Below, one piece after another: positions 31,845 to 41,092 of a DNA stretch of 64,000 bases (within the stretch, counting starts at the first letter, position 1; each line of letters starts with the position of its first letter). The stretch comes from CAZPDM01 sp964585305. Lineage in GTDB: Bacteria; Planctomycetota; Uabimicrobiia; Uabimicrobiales; JABWCH01. The DNA is taken from NCBI GenBank assembly GCA_964585305.1, contig CAZPDM010000001.1, positions 79,475 to 143,474 of the forward strand, in the 5' to 3' direction. The translations under genes and the position numbers were made by a program. The notes beneath the pieces were generated by a model that was not told the DNA's origin, ran no database searches, and saw nothing but the letters and a program-made list of their open reading frames with translations.

Positions 31845-34439
31845 TTACATTCCTTCTGAGTTTTCAAAGCCAGATTCATTTTCATTATTACCATTTATGA
31901 TATTTTTTTCTTCTTCATCATTGTAGAGTTGATCTTTGGCACGTCTTTCTTGCATTTCTTGTAAAGAATCGTTTTGTGGTGGTTGAGGAATTGGAGTTGG
32001 TGGTGTTGAAATGATGTCGGGTAAAATTTCTCGTGCTAATTTAGTTACAGAAACAACAGTATGTTCTGGTTTTAGGCTAATAAGTTTTACACCATGAGTA
32101 ACTCTTCCTTTGACTCGTATGCTTTCAAGATTTGTACGAATGACCATTCCTTGGGATGTAATGACCATAATTTCGTCATCTTCTTTAACTGAAAGAATTG
32201 AAACAACTGGGCCAGTTGATGAATCTACTTTGTAATTGGTAACACCTTGGGCACCGCGTTTTGTTAAGCGATAATGCTCATAAGAGCTACGTTTTACTAA
32301 CCCATTTTGGCATACGGTTAGCAAACTTTCTTGAGGTGTTACAACTACCATTCCGATGACTTTATCATTAGCAGCAAGTTTACATGCTATAATTCCATGA
32401 CTGGCTCGTCCGGTAAAACGAATATTTTTTTCATGAAAATGAATTGCTTTTCCTTGGGCTGTCCCTATAACAATTTCCTGCTCTCCGTTTGTGAGTCGAG
32501 TGGCAATAAGATGATCGTTTTCTTGTAAAAGAATTGCCCTTAGCCCATCTTTTTTCGGGCGAGAAAATTCTTCCAATTTACTTTTTTTGATGATCCCATT
32601 TGCAGTGATCATCATTAAAAATCTATTGTTAAATTTATCAATTGGTATAAGAGAAGTAATTGTTTCATCTGCGCCTAATTGAAGGAAATTAACAAGCGCA
32701 CGGCCTTTAGAATTGCGACTGAATTCAGGAATTTCATAGACTTTATGAGAATATACTTTCCCTTGATCACTAAAAAACAAGACAGAATCATGTGCAAATG
32801 CAACAAAGAAATGTTCAACAAAATCTCCTTCCTGAAGATCCGCACCTATAACTCCTTTACCACCACGTTGTTGGACTTTATACAGATCAAGTGCTGTGCG
32901 TTTGATATATTTTCGATTTGTTACTAAGACTAACCAAGGTTCATTAGGAATGATATCTTCAGTTTCAATATCATATATGCTTTCTCCAAGGTTAGTTTTT
33001 CGTGGTGTAGAATACTTTTCTTTAATTAAAAGGGTTTCTTGGCGAATAATATCACGAATTTCTTTATCTTCTGTTAACATTTTGTTGTATTGTATAATGT
33101 TTTGATTTAATAAATTAGACTCATCTTGGAGTTTTCCATATTCTAATGTTGTAAGCGTGCTAAGACGAGTTTGAAGGATTGCATCAGTTTGGATTGTGGT
33201 AAGTTGGTAACGAGTAATGAGATTTTCACGGGCTTGTTTTAAATCTTGGGCGTGTCTGATAATAACAATAACGTCATCAATATTTTGAATAGCAAGCATA
33301 AGTCCATTAACAATATGAAGACGTGCTTCAGCTTTTTTTAGTAAAAATTGAGTTCTTCGACGTATGACATCATAGCGATGTTGAACAAAATACTTGACCA
33401 ATTCTTTAATATTTAGGAGTTGCGGACGACCGGCAACTAAAGCGATCATATTGATAGAGTATGAACTTTGTAAAGATGTAAATTTGTAGAGTTGATTAAG
33501 AACCACTTCTGCATTTTCTCCACGTTTAAGTTCAACAACAATTCTTACTTCGTGTTCTCGATCGCTTTCATCTCGAACATCATGTACTCCTGTAATTTTA
33601 TCTTCTTTAACTAATTCTGCAATATTTTCCAATATACGAGCTTTATTGATTTGATAGGGAATTTCTGTGAAAATAAGACAGGATCTATTATTATGTTCTA
33701 CAATATCTACTTTAGAACGAATAGTAATTGTTCCTCTTCCTGTGCAATATGCTTTTTCCATAGTTCCTCGACCGCATATAATTGCTCCTGTTGGGAAGTC
33801 TGGGCCTTGGATGATTTTGCACATTTCAAAAGGAGTAATATCAGGATTTTCAAGAAATTTCAAAATACCATTGCAAACTTCCCCTAAATTATTAGAAGGT
33901 AATGAAGTTGCCATTCCAACTGCAATACCCATTGTTCCGTTTACTAATAAATTAGGAAATTTTGATGGTAAAACTACAGGTTCATTGCGAGTTTCATCAT
34001 AATTAGAAACAAAATCTACTGTTTCTAATTCTAAATCTTCAAGCATTTCCATTGCAACAGCGGTCATTCTGGCTTCTGTATAGCGCATTGCTGCAGGAGG
34101 ATCGCCATCTAATGAACCAAAATTGCCTTGCCCATCAATCAGTGGATATCTCATATTAAAAGGCTGTGCAAGCCGAACTAAAGTAGGGTAAATTACTCCT
34201 TCCCCATGGGGGTGATAATTACCAGAGGTATCACCAGCTATTTTGGCACATTTGCGGTATTTTGCTTTAGGGCCAAGATTCAAATCATTCATTGCTACCA
34301 TAATGCGTCTTTGGGATGGTTTTAAACCGTCGCGAGCATCTGGTAAAGCACGTGATACAATTACGCTCATGGCATAAGTAAGATAGGAATTTTTTAATTC
34401 TTCATCAATAGCAACAAAATTACGATCTTTGGTTTCCAT
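31845..34439 (-). CDS. gyrA: DNA gyrase subunit A
   Basis: 864 residues. The breakage-reunion domain has the active-site Tyr in AAMRYTEARM, and the C-terminal wrapping domain carries the GyrA box as QRGGKGV, which favours gyrase over topoisomerase IV. The segment that in E. coli contains Ser83 and Asp87 reads HPHGEGVIYPT. A Glu/Asn-rich acidic tail follows residue 825. gyrB is not adjacent. A TTAGGT/ACCTAA hairpin (34451-34465) lies just upstream of the start. Confidence 0.95.
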   Translation of the reverse strand: METKDRNFVAIDEELKNSYLTYAMSVIVSRALPDARDGLKPSQRRIMVAMNDLNLGPKAKYRKCAKIAGDTSGNYHPHGEGVIYPTLVRLAQPFNMRYPLIDGQGNFGSLDGDPPAAMRYTEARMTAVAMEMLEDLELETVDFVSNYDETRNEPVVLPSKFPNLLVNGTMGIAVGMATSLPSNNLGEVCNGILKFLENPDITPFEMCKIIQGPDFPTGAIICGRGTMEKAYCTGRGTITIRSKVDIVEHNNRSCLIFTEIPYQINKARILENIAELVKEDKITGVHDVRDESDREHEVRIVVELKRGENAEVVLNQLYKFTSLQSSYSINMIALVAGRPQLLNIKELVKYFVQHRYDVIRRRTQFLLKKAEARLHIVNGLMLAIQNIDDVIVIIRHAQDLKQARENLITRYQLTTIQTDAILQTRLSTLTTLEYGKLQDESNLLNQNIIQYNKMLTEDKEIRDIIRQETLLIKEKYSTPRKTNLGESIYDIETEDIIPNEPWLVLVTNRKYIKRTALDLYKVQQRGGKGVIGADLQEGDFVEHFFVAFAHDSVLFFSDQGKVYSHKVYEIPEFSRNSKGRALVNFLQLGADETITSLIPIDKFNNRFLMMITANGIIKKSKLEEFSRPKKDGLRAILLQENDHLIATRLTNGEQEIVIGTAQGKAIHFHEKNIRFTGRASHGIIACKLAANDKVIGMVVVTPQESLLTVCQNGLVKRSSYEHYRLTKRGAQGVTNYKVDSSTGPVVSILSVKEDDEIMVITSQGMVIRTNLESIRVKGRVTHGVKLISLKPEHTVVSVTKLAREILPDIISTPPTPIPQPPQNDSLQEMQERRAKDQLYNDEEEKNIINGNNENESGFENSEGM

Positions 34440-34554
34440 TATGTTTTAAGTTAGGTTTTACCTAAACATATCCTCAATTAAAAAAATAGTAAATAAATTT
34501 TAAACGGAAAAAATTCATTGGCCGATAAACGGCCAACTGTGTTGAAATTTTTTC

Positions 34555-35754
34555 TTATTTTTTTAGTAATTCAATTGATTTTTGCAATTGTATATCAAGA
34601 ACATTTTCCTTATTATTTTTGCTTTGATAAAACTGTTCAAGAATTTTTTGTTCTTCTTCTAAAGAAATTGGAATAGATATATCTGGTACTATCCCCCCTT
34701 CTTTTTCTTTTGTTTTTTGAATAATACGTCCAGAGGGAGTGTAATAACGGGCAGTGGTCAATTTGATCGCAGTTTTTTCATCCCGAAGAGAAATGACAGT
34801 TTGTACAAGACCTTTGCCATAACTGCGTTCTCCTACAATTTTAGCCCGCCGATGATCTTGTAATGAGCCTGCAACGATTTCTGATGCACTGGCACTACGT
34901 TTGTTTAGCAAAACAATTAAAGGAATATTTTCAAATAGAGCTTGAGAGCTGGCGCGAAAAACTCTATAATTTTCTGCAGTTCGGCCTTTTAAATATACAA
35001 TAATCCCATCACTAACAAAAAGATTAACAACATCTACGGCTGCATCCATTAAACCACCAGGATTGAATCGCAAATCTAATACTAATGATTTCATGCCTTG
35101 TTGTTGTAAATTTTGTATATTTTTTATAAGTTCATCTTTTGTATGGCGATTAAATTCTGTTAAACGCATATATCCAACTTTATTAGCACTATCTACAATT
35201 TTGCTTCCTTTAATACTGACAATTTGAATTGTCTTTCTAACGATAATTATATCTTGAGATGTTTTATTTCCTTCGTGCCGTATAGTAAGTTTGATAGTAG
35301 TTCCTTGTTGACCACGCATTTTTAGAGTTGCCTCTTCTAAAGTCCAGCGATCTGTATTTTGTCCATCAATAGCTAAAATTCTATCTCCTGCTAAAATACC
35401 TGCTTCAGCAGCAGGAGAATCTTCTATAGGTGAAAGAATGGTTAAAAAACCGTTTTCCATCGTAAGAACAACTCCAATTCCTACAAATTCACCTTCAGTG
35501 TTTTCATATACTTGTTTAAGCATGTCTTCGTCAAGATACTCCGAATATTCATCCAATTCAGACATCATACCTTGAAGGGCACCTTTAAGTAGTTTTTTAG
35601 AAGCAACAGAATCAACATAATTTGAGAAAATTTTTTCCCTGACCTCTGCTAAAAGTTCAGCTTCATAGTAAACGTCATGGTTGTGCGCAACTAATATTCC
35701 CGAAAGAATAATCCATGGTAAAGCAATAAAAATATATAATGTTATCTTTCTCAT
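34555..35754 (-). CDS. Carboxy-terminal processing protease (S41 family)
   Basis: 399 residues with an N-terminal signal or anchor (ITLYIFIALPWIILSGILVA), a PDZ domain near residues 85-165 (VGIGVVLTMENGFLTILSPI) and the S41 catalytic core with Ser in RSASASEIVAG and Lys in SYGKGLVQTV. Such proteases act in the periplasm on C-termini of envelope proteins. A promoter TTGCAA-N16-TAAAAT is seen at 35812-35839 on the same strand. Confidence 0.93.
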   Translation of the reverse strand: MRKITLYIFIALPWIILSGILVAHNHDVYYEAELLAEVREKIFSNYVDSVASKKLLKGALQGMMSELDEYSEYLDEDMLKQVYENTEGEFVGIGVVLTMENGFLTILSPIEDSPAAEAGILAGDRILAIDGQNTDRWTLEEATLKMRGQQGTTIKLTIRHEGNKTSQDIIIVRKTIQIVSIKGSKIVDSANKVGYMRLTEFNRHTKDELIKNIQNLQQQGMKSLVLDLRFNPGGLMDAAVDVVNLFVSDGIIVYLKGRTAENYRVFRASSQALFENIPLIVLLNKRSASASEIVAGSLQDHRRAKIVGERSYGKGLVQTVISLRDEKTAIKLTTARYYTPSGRIIQKTKEKEGGIVPDISIPISLEEEQKILEQFYQSKNNKENVLDIQLQKSIELLKK

Positions 35755-35811
35755 TATTTTTTCTCCATTTTGAGATAAAATTTTCTATTATGAAAAAAAG
35801 ATTAGAGCCAT

Positions 35812-35839
35812 ATTTTAGCCAATTTAAATAAAATTGCAA
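35812..35839 (-). promoter_or_regulatory. Possible promoter of the S41 protease gene
   Basis: On the minus strand TTGCAA (35834-35839), 16-base spacer and TAAAAT (35812-35817), about 57 bases before the start codon. Confidence 0.5.
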
Positions 35840-35929
35840 TGAAAAATTGCTTTTATTACTTTTTCTAAGTATTTGTATAAAAATATCTTAGTAGAACTAG
35901 AAAATTTTGTTGCGAATGGAAAAAAAATA

Positions 35930-36180
35930 TGATAGATTATTTGAGTATAAAGTGCGAGAAATCGCCTATCTAAATGAATAGACAAAAGTTTTTGGACTAA
36001 AAAATATGCCAACTGTGAGGAATTGAACCCGCCGCTGCAAATTTTTTTCCGTTAAAGCTCCATCTATAAACGGCGGGTTAATTCCTACCAATGCACTACG
36101 TGCATGGACGAGTTTACTTAGCTAAAGTTAGTACTGAGATAGGAATGTATAATAAATTCTTAGTCCAAATACTTTTGACA
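35930..36180. ncRNA. Highly structured gene-free element, candidate ncRNA or small mobile element
   Basis: No ORF fits here. A 17-of-18-bp closing stem joins 35983-36000 to 36160-36177. Inside it a 16-bp stem (36018-36024 with 36080-36086 and 36026-36034 with 36071-36079, one bulged G) is followed by a 6-bp hairpin with loop TAC (36091-36105). Just outside is a GAAA-tetraloop hairpin (35954-35965). The element is about 195 bases. It does not match tRNA, tmRNA, SRP or RNase P RNA features that I know. Direction of transcription is not clear. Confidence 0.5.
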
Positions 36181-36251
36181 ACTTACTTAAAAAATTATTT
36201 TGGGAAATTCTAGTACGTATTGTCAGAAATTTTATTAGGATTGGATGGGCT

Positions 36252-37706
36252 ATGATGCGAAATAAATGTGTGTTTTTTATGTTTTTAATATCTATGATTA
36301 TCTCCTCTTTGCTCTGGGCAGACCCTCAAATTGATCCCAAAATTCAAAGCTGGATGAATCAATTTGCTAAGGCTAGTACTCAAGAATCACAAAAATTACT
36401 AGAAGAAATTGGCACTCAAGATACTAAAGTAATTGTTCAGTTTGTCCCAGCTTTAAAAAATTCCAATGTAGAAATCCGAAAAAATGCTGCTCAAATTCTA
36501 GGAGAAGTTGCTAAAGTTTCTGGTAAAAATTTTGAAGTTGTCTCTGCTTTATTAGAAATGGCAGCTCAAGATAAAGATAAAACTGCGAAAGAAACTGCTG
36601 ATAAAGCTATTGAAACAATTGGGATGGAAGCATTTGACAATTTATTTTTATTAGCTCAAGCCTCAAATACTACACTACAGGAACTTAGTCTTGCACGCCT
36701 CTTAGCCTGGGAAGAAAAGACCCTCCCACTTTTAATTAAAACATTAGAAAGCAAAGATGGGAAGGTTCGTAAATCAGGCGCAGAAGTTTTAGGATTTTTC
36801 AATAAACAAGGAGAAAAAGTTAGCGAAGCATTGTTAATGCTAATTTCTCGTGAAAATATCCAAAATATCAAAGATTCTGCTCAAAAATCTCTATTAAAAT
36901 TAGGAAAGAATTCTTTTCCTGGTTTACAAAAAAATTTGCAACATAAAGATTGGAAAATCAGATTACTTAGCCTTAAGTTGATTGGTTTTTTTGGAAAAGA
37001 TGCTGCAGAAGTTGGAAAATATATTGTTCCCTTGCTTAATGATGCTAATACAGAAGTTGCTACCGAAGCGCAAAGAACTTATCAAAAGATTACTGGCGTT
37101 TCAAAAGAAGGCGAAAATGTTGTTGAAAGATTGATTGATAATTTAAGAAGCTCTGCACCAGAAGTACGTCGGAATGCTGTACGAGAACTTGGAAAAATGG
37201 GAACTAAAGCTGGCGTTGCTATTCCAGCATTGGGAGAATATATTCAAAGTTTGGTTGGAGCAGGCTATGACAATGATTTAGCTGAAGCATTTAAAACTTT
37301 GGAACAAATTGGTGAAGCCTCTATTCCCGCAGTATTGAAAGCGTTGAAACATCCTATAGATACTAAAATTCGTAAAATGGCTGCCCAAAGTTTAGGCAAT
37401 TATGGCTCCAAAGGTAAAAATGCTATTCCTGCTTTAGTTTTGGCATTAGAAGATCAAAATTATTTAGTCCGAAAAGAAGCTGGAATAAGTTTGAGTAAAC
37501 TCTTAGACAAAGATAGTATGAAATTAGCTTTAACTGGCCTTCAAAATAGTGATCCTAAAGTGCGGCGTGCAACAATTTTGTTATTAGAAAATTTAGGATC
37601 AAATGCTGGCCCAGAAGCAAAAGCTGCTTTGGAAAATGTTGCAAAAAATGATCCTGATAAAGCTGTACAACAGGCTGCTAAAACAGCATTAAAAAAAGTG
37701 AAATAA
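36252..37706 (+). CDS. Exported HEAT/PBS-lyase-type repeat protein
   Basis: 484 residues with a signal peptide (hydrophobic NKCVFFMFLISMIISSLLWA, cleavage near residue 24). The rest is about ten HEAT-like repeats, for example KNSNVEIRKNAAQILGEVAK, SSAPEVRRNAVRELGKMG and NSDPKVRRATILLLENLG. Likely a periplasmic binding scaffold. It precedes a PilT-like gene, repeating the HEAT-PilT association seen at 22127-29280. Confidence 0.85.
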   Translation: MMRNKCVFFMFLISMIISSLLWADPQIDPKIQSWMNQFAKASTQESQKLLEEIGTQDTKVIVQFVPALKNSNVEIRKNAAQILGEVAKVSGKNFEVVSALLEMAAQDKDKTAKETADKAIETIGMEAFDNLFLLAQASNTTLQELSLARLLAWEEKTLPLLIKTLESKDGKVRKSGAEVLGFFNKQGEKVSEALLMLISRENIQNIKDSAQKSLLKLGKNSFPGLQKNLQHKDWKIRLLSLKLIGFFGKDAAEVGKYIVPLLNDANTEVATEAQRTYQKITGVSKEGENVVERLIDNLRSSAPEVRRNAVRELGKMGTKAGVAIPALGEYIQSLVGAGYDNDLAEAFKTLEQIGEASIPAVLKALKHPIDTKIRKMAAQSLGNYGSKGKNAIPALVLALEDQNYLVRKEAGISLSKLLDKDSMKLALTGLQNSDPKVRRATILLLENLGSNAGPEAKAALENVAKNDPDKAVQQAAKTALKKVK

Positions 37707-37717
37707 TTTTTTTAACC

Positions 37718-37741
37718 AAGGGCGTGTTTCATCACGCCCTT
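37718..37741 (+). terminator. Hairpin after the HEAT gene, weak terminator
   Basis: 9-bp GC-rich stem (37718-37726 with 37733-37741) and 6-base loop, but no proper T-run behind it. The PilT-like gene starts 20 bases later, so it may attenuate rather than end transcription. Confidence 0.5.
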
Positions 37742-37760
37742 TAATAAAAAGAAACAAAAT

Positions 37761-39257
37761 ATGAATACAGATGATAGTAAAAAAAATTCAGGTAAAGAAT
37801 ATTTTGAAAATTTATTGCGTTCTATGATGGATCAAAAAGCTTCCGATCTTCATATTAAAATAAATATGCCTCCTATTTTTCGAATCAATGAAGTAATGAC
37901 TCCATTGGATATGCCAAAACAATCTATTGAACTTATTTTATCTGTTATTAAAGAAATATTATCCGAAGATAGCTACCAACGTTTTTCGAAAGAAAATGAA
38001 CTTGATTTTGCTTATAGTTTACCGCAAGTGGGAAGATTTCGTATCAATATTTTTGTACAACGTGGTACTCCTGTTATTGTTGCTCGTGCTATTTCTTTAA
38101 AAATACCTAAATTTGAAACGCTATCTTTACCGCCTGTTATTAAAGATTTTGCGGAAAAAGATCGTGGAGTAGTCTTAGTTACAGGAACAACTGGTTCTGG
38201 AAAGAGTACAACATTAGCTTCTTTAATCGATATTATCAATAACACTAAGCCTGTTCATATTATTAGCATTGAAGATCCTATTGAGTTTTTACATACCGAT
38301 AAAAAAGCAGTTATCAACCAACGTGAAGTCGGATTGGATACTAAAACTTTTGCGACGGCATTAAGACATCTACTAAGACAAGATCCGGATGTTATTCTCA
38401 TTGGAGAAATTCGGGATAGTGCTACAATGGATGTTGCTTTGAGTGCAGCAGACACAGGGCATTTAGTATTTAGTACTTTACATACTACTGATGCACGGCA
38501 ATCTATTGAGCGTATTATTAACTTCTTTCCATTGGATCAGAGCAATCATGTACGGTTGCACCTTTCTTTGAACTTATGTGGAATTATCTGCCAAAGACTT
38601 TTACCAAGAAAAGATCGTCCTGGAATGATTCCTGCTACAGAAATTATGGTAAATACTCCACGTATTCGTGAGGCAATTGCAGAAAATAAAATTTATGAAA
38701 TTACTCGCTATATTGCAGAGGGTTCCATTTATGGAATGCAAACATTTAACCAATCTTTATACCAGATGGTAAAGGATGGTTTTATTGATGAAGAAGTTGC
38801 ATTATCATCTTCTTCTGCACCAGAAGAATTACGAATGCAATTACGTGGAATTTTCCCTAGCGTTACAGAAAATAAAAAAGGTCGAGAACTTACAACTAAT
38901 ATAGTTGCTCAAACTAAGCAGAACCTAATTTTTGATAACGTTGAACCAGTATTTGATTCTGCGAATTTACCTAGCGATACTCTTCAAAATATTGCAATTC
39001 CTGCCCAAGCGCAAAATAAAAATGGAAATAGTACAAATACTATACCACAACAAAACGGGAAAAATGGTAATGCCGAAGCGTCAAATCCTCTCACAGTTTC
39101 TAAAAATCTTAGTCCTATGCAAATTCAAAAGATTATTGCTGCACAAGCAAAAACAGAGCTTGCAAGTTTAAAGAAAACTTTAAGTTTGAAAAAAGATTCC
39201 GAGAATAAAGATTCTGAAGATTCTTCTCAACCGAAAAAAAAACTAGGGTTGTTTTAA
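37761..39257 (+). CDS. PilT/PilU-type ATPase (copy 3) with disordered tail
   Basis: 498 residues. Walker A GTTGSGKST at 142-150, Asp box ISIEDPIEF, Walker B VILIGEIRD, His box TGHLVFSTLHT. In place of AIRNLIRE it has RIREAIAENK. Residues 380-498 are an Asn/Gln/Ser-rich tail ending in a lysine-rich segment (LKKTLSLKKD), a design shared with copy 2. No pilus assembly genes are near. Whether it drives pilus retraction, another type IV filament or something else cannot be told. Confidence 0.9.
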   Translation: MNTDDSKKNSGKEYFENLLRSMMDQKASDLHIKINMPPIFRINEVMTPLDMPKQSIELILSVIKEILSEDSYQRFSKENELDFAYSLPQVGRFRINIFVQRGTPVIVARAISLKIPKFETLSLPPVIKDFAEKDRGVVLVTGTTGSGKSTTLASLIDIINNTKPVHIISIEDPIEFLHTDKKAVINQREVGLDTKTFATALRHLLRQDPDVILIGEIRDSATMDVALSAADTGHLVFSTLHTTDARQSIERIINFFPLDQSNHVRLHLSLNLCGIICQRLLPRKDRPGMIPATEIMVNTPRIREAIAENKIYEITRYIAEGSIYGMQTFNQSLYQMVKDGFIDEEVALSSSSAPEELRMQLRGIFPSVTENKKGRELTTNIVAQTKQNLIFDNVEPVFDSANLPSDTLQNIAIPAQAQNKNGNSTNTIPQQNGKNGNAEASNPLTVSKNLSPMQIQKIIAAQAKTELASLKKTLSLKKDSENKDSEDSSQPKKKLGLF

Positions 39258-39328
39258 ATTTATTAAAATGATCAACAATTTTTTATTCATATCTTTGCTA
39301 GGAGAATAGAAGAAAACAGGAGTAAAAA

Positions 39329-40051
39329 ATGAGTAAAGTTTTTGACCAAGAATTGGAACAATTAAGAAAGTCTATTAAAGAAATGTCTCTTATTACTCAA
39401 AGTATGATTCATGAAACTATTGAAGTATTAGTAACCAGAGATAATACTAAAGTAAAGAAAATTTATGAGAATGAAGATAGAGTTAATAAAATTGAAATGT
39501 GTATAGATGATATGGCGTGGAAAATGATTGCCCTTCGCCAACCGATGGGTATGGACTTGCGATTTATTATTACAGCAATAAAAATAAACCCTTTATTAGA
39601 AAGAATAGCAGACGAAGCTATCAATGTATTAAAAAAAGTAGAATACTTAATTACAGTACCACAGCTTAAGCCTTTAATTGATACTCCTCGTATGTGTGAA
39701 AAAGCTGTTGAAGCAGTTTCTCTTAGTATAGAAACTGTATTTAATGGCGATATTGATCTTGCTCGTGAAATTTGCTGGGATGATAGAGAAATTGATGAAT
39801 TGAGGGATCAAATTTTTCGTGAATTGATAACATACATGCAAGATTCTCCAGATAATATTCAAAGAAGTATTAACCTTATTTTCATCGCCAAAAGTTTGGA
39901 GCGTATTGGAGATATTGCTACAGATATTGCAGAAGATGCCATATATTTACATCAATCTAAAGATATCCGGCATCATGCTGAAGATGATGACGAATTTAAA
40001 CGTCATGTTGAAAAAGCAAGAGAAGCCCAGAAGTCAAAAAAACAAAAATAA
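39329..40051 (+). CDS. phoU: Phosphate transport regulator PhoU
   Basis: 240 residues, two PhoU helical bundles with the metal-binding motifs: ALRQPMGMDLRFIITAIKI in the first and SINLIFIAKSLERIGDIATDI in the second. PhoU links the Pst transporter to phosphate signalling. It sits upstream of pst here rather than at the end, separated by a hairpin and a promoter. AGGAG precedes the ATG. Confidence 0.93.
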   Translation: MSKVFDQELEQLRKSIKEMSLITQSMIHETIEVLVTRDNTKVKKIYENEDRVNKIEMCIDDMAWKMIALRQPMGMDLRFIITAIKINPLLERIADEAINVLKKVEYLITVPQLKPLIDTPRMCEKAVEAVSLSIETVFNGDIDLAREICWDDREIDELRDQIFRELITYMQDSPDNIQRSINLIFIAKSLERIGDIATDIAEDAIYLHQSKDIRHHAEDDDEFKRHVEKAREAQKSKKQK

Positions 40052-40061
40052 ATTATGCTTA

Positions 40062-40088
40062 CTCCTCAAAGCTGAATACTTTGAGGAG
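40062..40088 (+). terminator. Hairpin after phoU
   Basis: Perfect 10-bp stem CTCCTCAAAG/CTTTGAGGAG with a 7-base loop, followed by a weak T-rich tail. It separates phoU from the pst promoter. Confidence 0.6.
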
Positions 40089-40114
40089 GATTTTAGATAA
40101 TGAAAATTTAACTA

Positions 40115-40143
40115 TTGACAAATAATAAAAAATTTGTTATATT
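40115..40143 (+). promoter_or_regulatory. Promoter of the pst operon
   Basis: TTGACA (40115-40120), 17-base spacer and TATATT (40138-40143), close to consensus. No clear Pho box was recognised upstream. Confidence 0.75.
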
Positions 40144-40182
40144 GAAACAATATTATAATAACACAAATAGTTAAGCTAAGTT

Positions 40183-40227
40183 AGGAGGGTGCAGTTGCCC
40201 CCTATAAGGGATTTGGCCTTGCACTAA
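40183..40227 (+). promoter_or_regulatory. Leader ORF coupled to pstS
   Basis: AGGAGG (40183-40188) is placed six bases before a TTG (40195) that opens a frame of ten codons (LPPIRDLALH) ending in TAA at 40225-40227, four bases before the pstS ATG. pstS itself has no ribosome-binding site, so its translation may depend on this mini-ORF. The same stretch can fold (GTGCA with TGCAC; CCC with GGG), which could hide the AGGAGG. Confidence 0.45.
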
Positions 40228-40231
40228 TTGT

Positions 40232-41092
40232 ATGATAAATGTTAAAAAAATTTGGAAGCAAATTTTAGTTTTTATGATAATTTTAGGATTGATTGCTCCT
40301 TGGTTTTTAGGATGCAATTCTCGAAAAAATACACAAGGCAGTGGGAATTCACAAAAGATTATGATAGCAGGGTCAACATCGATGCAGCCAATTGTTGAAA
40401 AGTTGGCCGAGCATTATATGAAATCTCATGGAAATATAAAAATCGAAGTTCAAGGAGGTGGTTCATCGGCTGGAATACAGGCAGCTCGTACAGGTGCTGC
40501 ACAAATTGGGACTTCTTCACGCGAGTTAAAAAAAGAGGAAAAAGAGCAAGATACTGCCATTACTATTATGGCTTATGATGCGATCGTGCTTATTGTTCAT
40601 CCAGAAAATAGTATTTCAAATATAAATATTGAACAAGTACGTAAGATTTTTTCTTATGAATGTAAGAATTGGGAAGAGTTAGAGTGTAATCAAAAAGGTC
40701 AAATTACAATGATTACACGTGAGGAAGGCTCTGGAACACGTGGAGCTTTTGAAGAAATGGTTATGCACAAAACAGAAATCGCAGAGCGTTGTTTGGTGCA
40801 AGATTCTACAGGTGCAGTTCGAGAGATTGTAGCCAATGATCCTTGTGCTATTGGATATATTTCTTTTGGAGCTTTAAATTCCAGTGTCAAAGCATTGTCT
40901 ATCAACGGCGTTTTTCCCAAGATGGAAAATTTTACTACTACAGATATAAATAAAAAATATAAACTGATTCGACCATTTTTATTTGTTACTCAACATCAAC
41001 CTGCAGGTTTAGCATTAGATTTTATAAAATATATTCGCTCATCTGAAGCAGCAAATCTACTCAAACAAGAAGGGTTAATTCCGTATGAATAA
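40232..41092 (+). CDS. pstS: Phosphate-binding lipoprotein PstS
   Basis: 286 residues. The lipobox is APWFLGC with Cys28, so it is a lipid-anchored periplasmic protein. The phosphate-binding segments IAGSTSMQPIVEKLAEHY, QGGGSSAGIQAARTGAAQIG and TREEGSGTRGAFEE are clear. It overlaps pstC by eight bases. Translation appears to be coupled to the mini-ORF just upstream. Confidence 0.94.
   Translation: MINVKKIWKQILVFMIILGLIAPWFLGCNSRKNTQGSGNSQKIMIAGSTSMQPIVEKLAEHYMKSHGNIKIEVQGGGSSAGIQAARTGAAQIGTSSRELKKEEKEQDTAITIMAYDAIVLIVHPENSISNINIEQVRKIFSYECKNWEELECNQKGQITMITREEGSGTRGAFEEMVMHKTEIAERCLVQDSTGAVREIVANDPCAIGYISFGALNSSVKALSINGVFPKMENFTTTDINKKYKLIRPFLFVTQHQPAGLALDFIKYIRSSEAANLLKQEGLIPYE

Noticed and set aside
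34555..34600. Frameshift in the S41 protease near its C-terminus
   Set aside because: The frame is intact with PDZ, catalytic Ser and Lys in order and a normal family length.
36018..36086. T-arm-like sequence GGGTTCAATTCC on the minus strand, suggesting a tRNA or tmRNA
   Set aside because: The segments on both sides do not form a 5-bp T-stem, an acceptor stem or an anticodon arm; the same bases are better used in the 16-bp stem of the structured element.
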